Source: a bacterium (lineage in GTDB: Bacteria; Cyanobacteriota; Vampirovibrionia; Gastranaerophilales; Gastranaerophilaceae). From it: 64,000 nt of DNA. The notes beneath the pieces were generated by a model. The model was not told the origin of the DNA. It made no database searches and saw nothing but the letters and a program-made list of their open reading frames with translations. This document shows positions 44,062 to 53,042 of the stretch, piece by piece. The stretch lies in NCBI GenBank assembly GCA_014803505.1, contig JAAVBM010000107.1, positions 1 to 64,000 on the forward strand. Reading direction: 5' to 3'. How positions within the stretch are numbered: the first letter of the stretch is position 1; every line of letters starts with the position of its first letter. The position numbers and the translations under genes were made by a program.

Positions 44062-45639
44062 ATGAAAATTACTATTAAGTACTTAGATAAAGTGCAAAAT
44101 TTTGAAAACAAACAAACTATTACTATTGGTAAGATCAATTGTGATTTTTGTATAGATGATCTTCCGGAAAATACACTTATTAAAATGGTTTATTCTGATA
44201 AATATAAAAACTATGTCCTTGTCAATTCTACAAATAACAATGATATTTTATTGAACAATAAACCATTCTCAAAAATTTTAGTTCCAAGTAATTTTGCATT
44301 AAACATGAAAGACTTGCATGACTCAATATCAATTACTTCCGTAACTGCAGTTACCGCAAGTAAAACATCACCTCAGCAAGTTCAAACATCTGTAAATACG
44401 CAAAATAATACATTACAAACAACAAATCAAGATGATCTTTTCAACAATGATATTGAAACTAACAGAGTTGCTATCATTAAAGAAATAGGATATAAAATTA
44501 CAGAATTGAAAAATAATATTCGTTCTATGAATATTACATCACTAATCCTGCATGCTGCAATGTTTGTTTTATCAATAGTTTGCGCATTTGGTATGACAAA
44601 TTTCCTATTAGGATTAAAAATTGATAATTCTCAATCTGTATTAAATCTCACAACAAATGCAGGATTCCTTGTAGGACTCTCTATAATTGTACTTGCAATA
44701 GCAATAATTCTAAAATTAGGGGTTTATTCTCTTATGGAATTTAAACAATCAAAGAAATACGGAGATACTGATTTTATCCAAAAATCTATGATAGGTATTT
44801 CTATGATATCTATGTTTATTTTCTACATAATAAATCTATTTTATTACAAAGATGTTCCGGGCTTTGCCGCAGCAGCATTTTTCATAGCACTTTTATTTGT
44901 TGGTGCTTTAACAATTGTATCTGTTGCAAGCGGATATTTTCAATTTCAAATAAAAACATACAATAGCCAACTAACAAATTGCGAATATAGAGAAGATTTT
45001 GAATCAGTAATGAAAAGTTACAGAGGATTAATCAATACTTTTGTAAATAAATTAAGCCAAAATCGTATAAATACAATAAAAGGAAACTTATTAAATAATC
45101 AATTAAAAATGATTGTTGAAATGTTCATTGGATTGTTAACTGCACCATTTTTGGCATACGGTGTTTCTAATACTCTTGCAAGCTGCTTCCCAGAAGCTGC
45201 AAACTGGGTACGCATTTCAGGATTAAGATTCAGTCCTATATTCCTTGTTCTTGCATCATTTTTGATTATATTTGCATTTTTCTCTTTCGTAAGAGCATTT
45301 ACAATTTCAAAGCAAATCAAAGGTTCTGAAATCATAAAATTTGACGGCTTTCATGACTACAACAATCATGGTGTAACAGTTTTAGGCTTAGATTCAATGC
45401 GCAGCCTCAATAAAGAAAAAAATATAGTTATGTTTATTGCATGTTTTATTATATTGATTGAATTTACAATGAACGTTTCATACTTCATAACAGAAATTGG
45501 TGGAGATCTTCAAGGTATGTTTTTGAGTTTCGTGACTGCATTGGTGCCAACAGCTTTATTGATTGCTGAAACTCATTTATTAAGCTCTACTATGTATAAA
45601 ATTAATAATTACAATGAACTATTAGCAATGTTGGATTAA
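44062..45639 (+). CDS. FHA-like - polytopic membrane protein
   Basis: A 525-residue protein with an N-terminal beta-rich segment of ~95 residues. QTITIGKINCDFCIDDLPE there resembles the start of a forkhead-associated (phospho-Thr-binding) domain, but I give this low certainty. A linker with many Gln/Thr residues follows. Then come about seven hydrophobic helices (from ~165 on) with large loops. GAGG lies upstream of the ATG. The neighbours are the VWA-like gene upstream and the TonB-C-like gene 1 nt downstream. I know no such named family. Confidence 0.65.
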   Translation: MKITIKYLDKVQNFENKQTITIGKINCDFCIDDLPENTLIKMVYSDKYKNYVLVNSTNNNDILLNNKPFSKILVPSNFALNMKDLHDSISITSVTAVTASKTSPQQVQTSVNTQNNTLQTTNQDDLFNNDIETNRVAIIKEIGYKITELKNNIRSMNITSLILHAAMFVLSIVCAFGMTNFLLGLKIDNSQSVLNLTTNAGFLVGLSIIVLAIAIILKLGVYSLMEFKQSKKYGDTDFIQKSMIGISMISMFIFYIINLFYYKDVPGFAAAAFFIALLFVGALTIVSVASGYFQFQIKTYNSQLTNCEYREDFESVMKSYRGLINTFVNKLSQNRINTIKGNLLNNQLKMIVEMFIGLLTAPFLAYGVSNTLASCFPEAANWVRISGLRFSPIFLVLASFLIIFAFFSFVRAFTISKQIKGSEIIKFDGFHDYNNHGVTVLGLDSMRSLNKEKNIVMFIACFIILIEFTMNVSYFITEIGGDLQGMFLSFVTALVPTALLIAETHLLSSTMYKINNYNELLAMLD

Positions 45640-45640
45640 T

Positions 45641-46429
45641 ATGAAAAACATATACTTCACAATCGGAATATTAGTTTTTGTACTTACAACAATTTTTGTA
45701 ATGGCTTCAGATACTCATGGAATTAAAAAAGTTCAGTTCACCAATCAAAATTTTATTGTAAGCCATGAAAACACTGACATTAAAACTGAGAATGTGAATG
45801 TTAATTTCAACAAATCCAATATTCAAAATAAAGAATTACAAACAGATAATCAAAATTTAAATATTAAAAACAATGATACTGAATTGAATTATGAACCATT
45901 CCATAGTCAGGAAAATAATTTCAGTAACAATTCGTCATTTGACAACCAAGAAAACAAGTATAATGACAAACTTACAAATTACAAAAATCAACAAGACAAA
46001 TTAAGAAAAGCAAAAAATCAACTATCCACACAAAAAACTCAACCAAAAACAAATAATAGATATCTAGTAAGGAATATAGACTGGAGTGTATGGAAAAGTG
46101 ATTTTATAAATAAAATTACCGATGATAGCGAACAAATACATTCTTTAGACGATTATGGACTAGGAACTTGGTTCTATTATTCATTTACTGTAACTAATAC
46201 AGGGGAAATAAAAAATATCACAATCCGCTCAATGTATCTTGAGCCACAAGATAGAGTAGCTATTGAAAAACTGATAAAAAGTTACGAATACCAAGATATA
46301 ACAGTATTTCCTGCAAATTCAAAAAGAGCAACAGCAAAAATTGAAGCTGTAATGGTAATCGGTTCTGAAGAAAAAAGAGCAAAACCATCCGATTTTAACG
46401 ATAAAGAACAAATAAGAATAAAATTATAA
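45641..46429 (+). CDS. TonB C-terminal-like envelope protein
   Basis: A 262-residue protein with an N-terminal hydrophobic segment (~4-25). A long Asn/Gln/Lys-rich, disordered linker (~45-140) follows. The C-terminal ~110 residues resemble the TonB-C fold: YSFTVTNTGEIKNITIRSMY, then DRVAIEKLIKSYEYQDITVFP. TonB-C domains pass energy to outer-membrane receptors in cooperation with ExbB-ExbD, which are not here. It ends a three-gene operon, with only one base between it and the membrane protein. It may contact peptidoglycan or an outer-membrane partner. Confidence 0.7.
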   Translation: MKNIYFTIGILVFVLTTIFVMASDTHGIKKVQFTNQNFIVSHENTDIKTENVNVNFNKSNIQNKELQTDNQNLNIKNNDTELNYEPFHSQENNFSNNSSFDNQENKYNDKLTNYKNQQDKLRKAKNQLSTQKTQPKTNNRYLVRNIDWSVWKSDFINKITDDSEQIHSLDDYGLGTWFYYSFTVTNTGEIKNITIRSMYLEPQDRVAIEKLIKSYEYQDITVFPANSKRATAKIEAVMVIGSEEKRAKPSDFNDKEQIRIKL

Positions 46430-46435
46430 ATTATT

Positions 46436-46759
46436 TTATTTAATTAAAAAAGTTCTAATATATTTATAAACTAGTACAAGCTCTTCTTGAGTTAATTTTT
46501 GAAGCATTATTTCCATATCAGCAATCAAATCATCAGGATTTTGCAAATGATAAAATTCAAACAAATCCTTAGGTTCAACATGAAAAGCAGAAGCAAATCT
46601 TTCTAACAACTCAGGAGATGGAAAATTCTTCCCGCTTTCAAGACAACTGATATGTTTGTCATCAACACTAACAATCTCAGCAAGTTGAGCCTGAGTTAAA
46701 TCGCGTTTCTTCCTCAGCTCTCTTAATTTTCTTCCAAATAATATCTTAATACTACACAT
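46436..46759 (-). CDS. XRE-family helix-turn-helix regulator
   Basis: A 107-residue protein with an N-terminal HTH_3 domain (~10-62; LRKKRDLTQAQLAEIVSVDD and HISCLESGKNFPS). A C-terminal helical segment follows. Such proteins act as small repressors. Its stop lies 7 nt from the TonB-C-like gene stop, so they converge. The start is uncertain: ATG 46759 is used, since the upstream TTG extension has no ribosome-binding site. The target genes are not evident. Confidence 0.85.
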   Translation of the reverse strand: MCSIKILFGRKLRELRKKRDLTQAQLAEIVSVDDKHISCLESGKNFPSPELLERFASAFHVEPKDLFEFYHLQNPDDLIADMEIMLQKLTQEELVLVYKYIRTFLIK

Positions 46760-46894
46760 AATTTGACTTGATATTGGCAACTAATCTCCGTATTGTAATT
46801 TAAATTATAGTTATAATAAAAAAATACAAGAATGGAGTGACACGTAAATAAAAACAAAAAAGTTACCCGACGCACAGAAATCAAAAAATATAAC

Positions 46895-47743
46895 CTAAAG
46901 GATAATTAGACAACTGCCTATAACCATTATGACAGATCCCAAAATTTTCTTCAGAATATGTTTTTCCTTAAACACTATATAACCAAAAAATACGGAAACA
47001 ATTCCGGATAACTGAAATAACGCCAACGATAACCCAACATTTAGCCTCTGAAAAACAATATTTGTGGAAAATTGCATAATCCCCAAACACAAAGCTATCA
47101 TAAAAACTTTTAACCAATCATATCCACAAAATCTCTCAAATTTCTTCCTCAAGCCAAATATCATTATTAAAGAAAATAAGCAACCTGAAAAACACCATAA
47201 AATAAAGGATTCCATTGGTGAGGATAATAAAATTATCTTTTTTAACACTACAGCTTCGCACCCTGTGAAAATTAATGCACAAATTCTTAAAATAATATCC
47301 AAACGCTTTAATAGCTTGAAACTAAACCCTTCTTTTACAGTATCAAAAATATACCTACTTCCAAAAATTATTAATATTACCCCTAAAACCCCTGAAACAT
47401 CGGGGATTTCACCTAAAAATAAAAAACCGGCTATCAATCCGACAACACATTTATATGAATTTATTGGAGCAAGCACTGACATTTCACCTAATTGTAATGC
47501 CTTTATCAAGCAAATAGAACCTAATGTGCATAACAATCCTGAAAGAGCAACATACATCCAAAATTCTATATCATAATGCCACTGAAAGCTAAGTGCCAAA
47601 GGTAGACAAAATATACTTAGAATCAAATATGAATAAAAATTAGTCCATACCGCAGAATGACTTTGTGCCAATTTCTTTTGAAACAAGTTAGCAACAGGAT
47701 TAGAAAAAATCCTGCAAATAAGAGCAACAATTGTTCCAAACAT
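46895..47743 (-). CDS. EamA/DMT-family transporter
   Basis: A 282-residue inner-membrane protein with about ten transmembrane helices in two EamA halves. The first half contains FNSYKCVVGLI-like INSYKCVVGLIAGFLFLGEIPD near residue 95-120 (typical 'GE.P' pattern), and the second ends in YIVFKEKHILKK. The drug/metabolite transporter superfamily exports amino acids, sugars or other metabolites. The substrate is not deducible. It lies 4 nt after corA on the same strand, so it may be cotranscribed. Confidence 0.88.
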   Translation of the reverse strand: MFGTIVALICRIFSNPVANLFQKKLAQSHSAVWTNFYSYLILSIFCLPLALSFQWHYDIEFWMYVALSGLLCTLGSICLIKALQLGEMSVLAPINSYKCVVGLIAGFLFLGEIPDVSGVLGVILIIFGSRYIFDTVKEGFSFKLLKRLDIILRICALIFTGCEAVVLKKIILLSSPMESFILWCFSGCLFSLIMIFGLRKKFERFCGYDWLKVFMIALCLGIMQFSTNIVFQRLNVGLSLALFQLSGIVSVFFGYIVFKEKHILKKILGSVIMVIGSCLIIL

Positions 47744-47747
47744 AGAA

Positions 47748-48701
47748 CTACATCATACCTTTTCGATTAAAGAAGAATGCCGCAATACAAGTTGCAACAA
47801 CAGAAATTGTAATAACAATTAAAAATCCAAAATGATTTTCTCCAAACGGCATAGGAACATTCATACCCCAGAAGCTACCTATCATTGTAGGAATAGACAT
47901 AATAATTGTAATCGCCGCAAGGAATTTCATAACAAGGTTAAGATTATTATTGATGATAGATGCCATACAATCCATCATGCTTTCCAAAATAGTTCTATGC
48001 ATTTCAACCATCTCAGAAGCCTGTTTATTTTCGATGATAACATCTTCCAACATATCAATATCATCTTCCGTAAATTTTAGAATCCTTTGTAAACTTTCAG
48101 CATTAACCATTCTCAAAAGTTTTTGCAACACCAATTGGTTATCTTTCAAAGCAGTTGTAAAGTAAACTAAAGATTTTTGGATTTCCATCAACTGGAACAA
48201 TGCTTTATTATTAGTCGTTTTTCTCAAAGAATCTTCAATATTTTCAGTTTGTTTATTAATAATATTCAAATATCTCAAATAAAACTTAGCTGCACGGAAC
48301 AAAATACTTAACATAAAGTTTGCTTTATGTCTTGTATCGAAAAATTTAGCCGTATCTGTATTGAATGAATTTATAATTTTATTTTCGTGAGAACAAACAG
48401 TAATAACACTTTCCGGAGTAAATATTAAACCAAGAGGCAAAGTATCAAAATTACCCTCTTCATCCATAACAGGAACATTGGTAATTATTAACAAATTACC
48501 GTCCTCAAAATCCATACGAGACAATTCATCTGCGTCTAATGAGTTATTAAGAAAACTTTCATCCAATCCTAAAACAAGCGAAACTTGTTGAATTTCTTCG
48601 TGTGTAGGATTAATAAGATTAAACCAGGAACCTGAAACAGCTTCGTTTAAATTTAAACTTTTTAGTGATCCGTCATCTTGAGTCTTTGAAATTTCTAACA
48701 T
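47748..48701 (-). CDS. corA: CorA-type divalent cation transporter
   Basis: CorA forms pentameric Mg2+/Co2+ channels. The 317-residue protein has the soluble alpha/beta N-terminal domain and a long helix, and two C-terminal transmembrane helices. The pore signature GMN is present in SFWGMNVPMPFGE near the end of the first helix. The ATG at 48701 with AGGA upstream is preferred over the longer reading starting at 48761, which would add about 20 hydrophobic residues. It heads a unit with the EamA gene. Confidence 0.92.
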   Translation of the reverse strand: MLEISKTQDDGSLKSLNLNEAVSGSWFNLINPTHEEIQQVSLVLGLDESFLNNSLDADELSRMDFEDGNLLIITNVPVMDEEGNFDTLPLGLIFTPESVITVCSHENKIINSFNTDTAKFFDTRHKANFMLSILFRAAKFYLRYLNIINKQTENIEDSLRKTTNNKALFQLMEIQKSLVYFTTALKDNQLVLQKLLRMVNAESLQRILKFTEDDIDMLEDVIIENKQASEMVEMHRTILESMMDCMASIINNNLNLVMKFLAAITIIMSIPTMIGSFWGMNVPMPFGENHFGFLIVITISVVATCIAAFFFNRKGMM

Positions 48702-48798
48702 AGCAACTATTCCTGATTGTCTGACCACAATCATTAAACTACACATTAAACCAAAAAACAATAGTCCAAAAAATGGAATTTACAAACAACAATCGATA

Positions 48799-49176
48799 TT
48801 ATTCTTCAAGATCATCATTATTATTATGATTTTGATAATGATTTTGCATCTTTTTAACACGCAAAATTTCTTTTAAATCTTCAGTAATTTTATCTTCTTC
48901 ATCCAAAACACGTTTACGTTTTTTAGCATTCAGAACATTAGCAACATTCATCATAGCAAGAGAGTTCAAAGTAGCACGTAAAACAGCACTCTGGTCCATA
49001 TATTGGTTAGGCTGTTGGGTCATTTCTCCTTCTTCGCCACCGCGTTGAGAAAAATATTCACCGCCTTGTCCCATTTTATCATCTGATAATTTTGCAGCCG
49101 TTCCGGAAATATCACCACTTTTAAAATTAAAAGCTCCGCCTATTCCGAAAAATCCGGCAGATCTGTTATCGACCAT
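48799..49176 (-). CDS. Hypothetical 125-aa protein
   Basis: Unrecognised. The N-terminal half is Gly-rich (AGFFGIGGAFNFKSGDISG), and the C-terminal half is charged, with KKRKR and a DDLEE end. It has no signal peptide or membrane span. AAGGTGAGAAACT precedes the ATG. Because it lies near the pilin-like gene with no shared operator visible, its function stays open. Confidence 0.7.
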   Translation of the reverse strand: MVDNRSAGFFGIGGAFNFKSGDISGTAAKLSDDKMGQGGEYFSQRGGEEGEMTQQPNQYMDQSAVLRATLNSLAMMNVANVLNAKKRKRVLDEEDKITEDLKEILRVKKMQNHYQNHNNNDDLEE

Positions 49177-49449
49177 AGTTTCTCACCTTTTACTCGTACC
49201 TGAGAATATCTAATCTCAAATCTTTCGTGTTCTTCAGTACCCTACACATTATAAGGTACGTGATATGATATTAACTCGTCTGAATGTATTATTTTGCTAC
49301 TATGTAAACAAAAGTTTACATTCTAAAACAAATTATTCCTCTTACTTAAACATCCTTACTACTACTATTATAACATATTATATTGAAAAAAACAATAACA
49401 CATGGTATAATAGAGTATAAGTTATAATAAATTATTGAGGAATTTGAGG
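49177..49449. other. Intergenic region between the 125-aa gene and the pilin gene
   Basis: Contains TGTAAAC-AAAA-GTTTACA (49303-49320), a perfect 7-4-7 inverted repeat of operator type. A promoter with TTGAAA (49383-49388), 17 nt and TATAAT (49406-49411) comes next, followed by a GAGG ribosome-binding site. A GTACC inverted repeat lies nearer the minus-strand gene. No ORF was found. Confidence 0.6.
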
Positions 49450-50133
49450 ATGAAAAGATTTAATAAAGCATTTACATTGACAGAACTTTTAATTGCACTT
49501 GGTGTAATCGGCATTTTATGTGCAATTCTGTTACCTGTAATATTTAACTTGCTTCCTAACCAAAATACATTGATGGCAAAAAGAGCCTACTATATGGTTC
49601 AAACTGTTGTTGCAGAAATGATCAACGATGAAGCTTGCTATCCTGATTTAACAAACGCTGTTGATAAAAGAATCGGATTTGATGATGGATACGGTTATGC
49701 AAACTGCCTATTATGGGGTGGAGAATCTGCAACTGCATCTTACATTGAAACAGAACAAAATCCTAGTACAAAATTTGCAACTTTATTCACAGACAAGGTT
49801 GAAACTAGTGATGCCTCAGTTTCAGGTACTGAAACAACTTTTACAACTAAAGGTATGAACTGGAAAATAAACACTAACGCAATAAACACTAAAGGTTACA
49901 AACCTAATGCAAATATATACATTACAGTCGATGTTAACGGTACAGGAGATAAGAATAGACCAAACTGTGGTCAATCAACATATTCTACAGCACTTGGTAC
50001 AGTTTGTACAGAAGCTCAAAAGAACCCTGATATCTTTACTATGGTTGTTCGTACTGACGGTAAAATTACTATAGCAGATGATTGGGCTAAAGATGCAGTT
50101 TCAGTTAATAAAGACATTACAGAAGAAGATTAG
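49450..50133 (+). CDS. Type IV pilin-like (prepilin) protein
   Basis: The 227-residue protein has a short basic leader (MKRFNKA) and the N-methylation motif FTLTELLIALGVIG. The hydrophobic helix from residue ~8 to 30 is the pilin spine. A C-terminal globular part contains two Cys pairs. It is probably a pilin or pseudopilin of a type IV pilus or type II secretion system. No pilus assembly genes are near. Three other ORF starts were set aside because this ATG follows a GAGG site. Confidence 0.88.
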   Translation: MKRFNKAFTLTELLIALGVIGILCAILLPVIFNLLPNQNTLMAKRAYYMVQTVVAEMINDEACYPDLTNAVDKRIGFDDGYGYANCLLWGGESATASYIETEQNPSTKFATLFTDKVETSDASVSGTETTFTTKGMNWKINTNAINTKGYKPNANIYITVDVNGTGDKNRPNCGQSTYSTALGTVCTEAQKNPDIFTMVVRTDGKITIADDWAKDAVSVNKDITEED

Positions 50134-50139
50134 AAAAAT

Positions 50140-50480
50140 AAAGCAGTCGGATAATCGCGCTTGTTTATACAAGTGAGGAAAGTCCGTGCATCCCAGAACA
50201 GGCCGCCGGAGAAACTCCGGGCGTCGTGAGGCGGCGGATAGTGCCACAGAAATGTAGACTGCCGATGGACATTTTGTCACAGGCGATGGTGCAACGGTGA
50301 GTTAAGAGCTTCACCAGTGATATCGGAAGGTATCAGCTAGGTAAACCCCGGTCGGATGCAAGATTGACTCGAAGGCTAAGGTTGTTCGCCATCTTCGGAA
50401 AAATCGCTAGAGATTAGAAGCAATTCTAATACCAGACAGATGATTATCTAAAACAGAACACGGCTTACGGACTGCTTTAT
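50140..50480 (+). ncRNA. rnpB: RNase P RNA (class A)
   Basis: The catalytic RNA that trims the 5' leader of pre-tRNA. It begins AAGCAGTCGGATAATCGCG, with the conserved GAGGAAAGTCCG near 50194. It continues to AAACCCCGGTCGGATGCAAG around 50342-50362. The 3' part ACAGAACACGGCTTACGGACTGCTTT pairs with the 5' end. All core conserved stretches expected for bacterial A-type RNA are present. A T run follows, marking termination ahead of convergent tmk. Confidence 0.96.
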
Positions 50481-50487
50481 TTTTTTA

Positions 50488-51102
50488 CTATTTTAATTTT
50501 TCTTCAATTACGCGAATTACATCTGATTGAACATCTTCGATTGATTTTGTAGAATCAATCAACTTAATTCTTTCAGGTTCTTGTTTCGCAATCTCAAGAT
50601 AACCATTTCTTACTCGATGGAAAAACTCATTTCCTGCATTTTCCATACGATCTCTTTCATTTCCTACACGTTGCATTGAAGTTTCAATATCAACATCGAA
50701 AACCAAAGTTAAATCAGGTTTTTTACCACCTGTTGCAAGATTATTAAGCATATTTATCTCATTCAAATCTAAACCTCTGCCATAACCTTGATATGCAACA
50801 GTACTATCTGTATGTCTGTCACATAAAACAATTTTACCCTCTTCAATTGCAGGATTAACTATAACATCAATATTTTGAGCTCTATCTGCAAGAAATAAAA
50901 ATGACTCACATCTATCAGAAACTTCTCCTTCATAATTAAGCAAAATTTTTCTAATATGTTCACCAAGTCCCTTTGCTCCTGGTTCACGAGTTACTAAAAC
51001 TTCATACCCCTTATTTGTAAGATAGTCTTTTAACAAATTAAGCTGAGTTGTCTTACCGCAACCATCTGCCCCTTCAAATGTTATAAATAAACCTTTTTTC
51101 AT
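50488..51102 (-). CDS. tmk: Thymidylate kinase
   Basis: Tmk phosphorylates dTMP to dTDP. The 204-residue length is usual. The P-loop FEGADGCGKTTQ is near residue 8. REPGAKGLGEHIRK and DRHTDSTVAYQGYGRGL follow, as expected of the DRx and LID elements. It is last of a minus-strand run (map, an RNase H-like gene, a TPR gene, tmk), with gaps of only 10-30 nt. Confidence 0.96.
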   Translation of the reverse strand: MKKGLFITFEGADGCGKTTQLNLLKDYLTNKGYEVLVTREPGAKGLGEHIRKILLNYEGEVSDRCESFLFLADRAQNIDVIVNPAIEEGKIVLCDRHTDSTVAYQGYGRGLDLNEINMLNNLATGGKKPDLTLVFDVDIETSMQRVGNERDRMENAGNEFFHRVRNGYLEIAKQEPERIKLIDSTKSIEDVQSDVIRVIEEKLK

Positions 51103-51123
51103 AATTCCTCTTAATTATTTGAA

Positions 51124-52332
51124 CTAATAACCAATTACAAATTCCTGTGCTGCGTAATGAGGTTCATATTTATCTATTTCCATAAAATCAATTCCTGATG
51201 CAACAAAATCAGCTTCGGCACCAAGTTCATCACCGGATTGTTTTTTAGCATATCCACGTTCAACATACAAAGCTTTTAAATCATTACCAAATTGTTTTGC
51301 ATTAGCTTCTGCATATGCAATAGCCAAATTATACATATCAATTGCCAATTCGTATTCTCTCATAAGATAAAGTACATAGGCTTTATCACAAGTGATATAA
51401 AACTGATTTCTTGTATCTTTTTTATTCAATGATGCCAATAAATCATTATAATCTTGAATAATCATTTCAGGCATATTATTTTCAACACTGAATATAGATT
51501 TTACCCAAACCATTTGTGACTCTTGAAGAACCGACATTTTCTTTCTTGTCACATAGTCATTAAAAACTTCTACAGCAATTTCCGGACTATTTAGTTTCTT
51601 TTCTAAATAAAGTAAATTTGCAAATCTTGTATAATCTTTTTTACTAAATTTTCTTCCCGACATACTAAGAACTGTCTTATAATCCTGCAAAGAAGCTTCA
51701 TAATCTCTATTTGCATATTGAGCATATGCTCTCATATCATAAAAGCTTTCATTCTTTGGATAGAAGAAACTGTAAACTTTAGATATTTTAAGCATATTGT
51801 TAAAGTTCGGTTTTTTAGCAGAAAGACACAATTTCATAGAATATTCAAGCAAAAATGCAGGAATAAAAAATATAGCCAAAATAATAACAACAAGAATCAA
51901 TTTAGAATAAAAATTTGTTCTAAACTGAGCTTTTTGTTTTTTAGAAACAGGCGGCTTGAATCTTGTAATCTCATATTTTCCAAAATTTTTAACTAAATGA
52001 TCAGAATACAATTTTGCACAATAAAAACGACAAGCCATTATAAGAACAATCCATAAAAAACCAAATCCTAAAAAATTAAAAAAAGTTGGTTTTAAATGAA
52101 CAAGTATCAAATAAAGAAATATTGGAACAGCAAAATAAGCTATTCTCAAATATTTATCCAAATCGAAACGATATTCCAAAGTCTTTCCGACTTCAATCTT
52201 CGACAAACCTAAATCTCGGTATAAATACCCTGTATTCTCAAATAAATTATAATTTTTAAATACATCATTGCCTTCTTTATCGGCATAAAATAAAATTGTA
52301 TTTCCAAGTAAACTGATTATATTCTTTAACAT
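51124..52332 (-). CDS. Membrane TPR protein, 402 aa
   Basis: Two hydrophobic regions (~70-120) and a third helix (~150-170) form a membrane anchor. The C-terminal ~200 residues contain tetratricopeptide-like helix pairs (FYDMRAYAQYANRDYEASLQDYK and VLYLMREYELAIDMYNLAIAYAEA, here broken at each Y-A). It may be a membrane scaffold. Its function is unknown. It sits 21 nt upstream of tmk in a four-gene run. Confidence 0.72.
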   Translation of the reverse strand: MLKNIISLLGNTILFYADKEGNDVFKNYNLFENTGYLYRDLGLSKIEVGKTLEYRFDLDKYLRIAYFAVPIFLYLILVHLKPTFFNFLGFGFLWIVLIMACRFYCAKLYSDHLVKNFGKYEITRFKPPVSKKQKAQFRTNFYSKLILVVIILAIFFIPAFLLEYSMKLCLSAKKPNFNNMLKISKVYSFFYPKNESFYDMRAYAQYANRDYEASLQDYKTVLSMSGRKFSKKDYTRFANLLYLEKKLNSPEIAVEVFNDYVTRKKMSVLQESQMVWVKSIFSVENNMPEMIIQDYNDLLASLNKKDTRNQFYITCDKAYVLYLMREYELAIDMYNLAIAYAEANAKQFGNDLKALYVERGYAKKQSGDELGAEADFVASGIDFMEIDKYEPHYAAQEFVIGY

Positions 52333-52359
52333 AACAATAAATTAGCAGAAAAAGTTCAA

Positions 52360-53031
52360 TTAGTCTAAACAAACTTTTCCGGTAAGCTCCCTTTCAAATT
52401 CATAAACATCTGTAGAAATATTTAAAATATCTTTAATATTAATAACATCTAAACCTTTAAATTTATATAAAACTTTGATTTTATCAGGATTATTTTCTTT
52501 TTCTTTAGCAAGAATTGCGCCAATAATAGCTTCAAGATGAGACATCGGCATCATATTTGACGGCAAATCACTAAATCCCCATTCATACTTCAAAGCTTGT
52601 TGCAAAAACTTACAATCTGAAGGTGAACGGTCTTTATAACAAGAGTTCAAATGAAGATTTTGTCTTGCCATATAAATATCAAAACGATCAACCGTAATTC
52701 CACGTTGCACTAATTCTCTAAAATACTCAGACCCTCGATTGGAATGTCTTTGAGTCCAATTATCGCGATTAGGAATATTTTTATTTGTAGCAACTAACTG
52801 ATATGGTTTTGATAAAATTCTCCATTTACCATCCAACATAGTTCTATCAAAAGGAACAGATGCACAAATTTTTGAAAATTTTAATGATGAAAAATTTTCA
52901 AAAAAGTGAATTACGTCGCTCATTTTATATAATTTGTCAAGAAGAATAATCTTATTATCTTCGTCAATAACAGCAACACCCGAATCCATACTGGAACTTG
53001 AAGCTAAAGACAATCCTACATAATAATTCAT
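52360..53031 (-). CDS. RNase H-like-fold protein (DUF429-like)
   Basis: A 223-residue protein. Its N-terminus YYVGLSLASSSSMDSGVAVID resembles the opening strand-loop of RNase H-like predicted nucleases of the DUF429 type. ICASVPFDRTM and HLEAIIGAILAKEKENN further on support the fold. The catalytic Asp/Glu residues are not certain, so I call it only by fold. It lies between map and a TPR gene in the same operon. Confidence 0.5.
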   Translation of the reverse strand: MNYYVGLSLASSSSMDSGVAVIDEDNKIILLDKLYKMSDVIHFFENFSSLKFSKICASVPFDRTMLDGKWRILSKPYQLVATNKNIPNRDNWTQRHSNRGSEYFRELVQRGITVDRFDIYMARQNLHLNSCYKDRSPSDCKFLQQALKYEWGFSDLPSNMMPMSHLEAIIGAILAKEKENNPDKIKVLYKFKGLDVINIKDILNISTDVYEFERELTGKVCLD

Positions 53032-53042
53032 GCAATATTCTC

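Noticed and set aside
50140-50480. Reading the region after the pilin gene as a small ORF or tmRNA
   Set aside because: Conserved class A RNase P RNA sequences are all present and in order.
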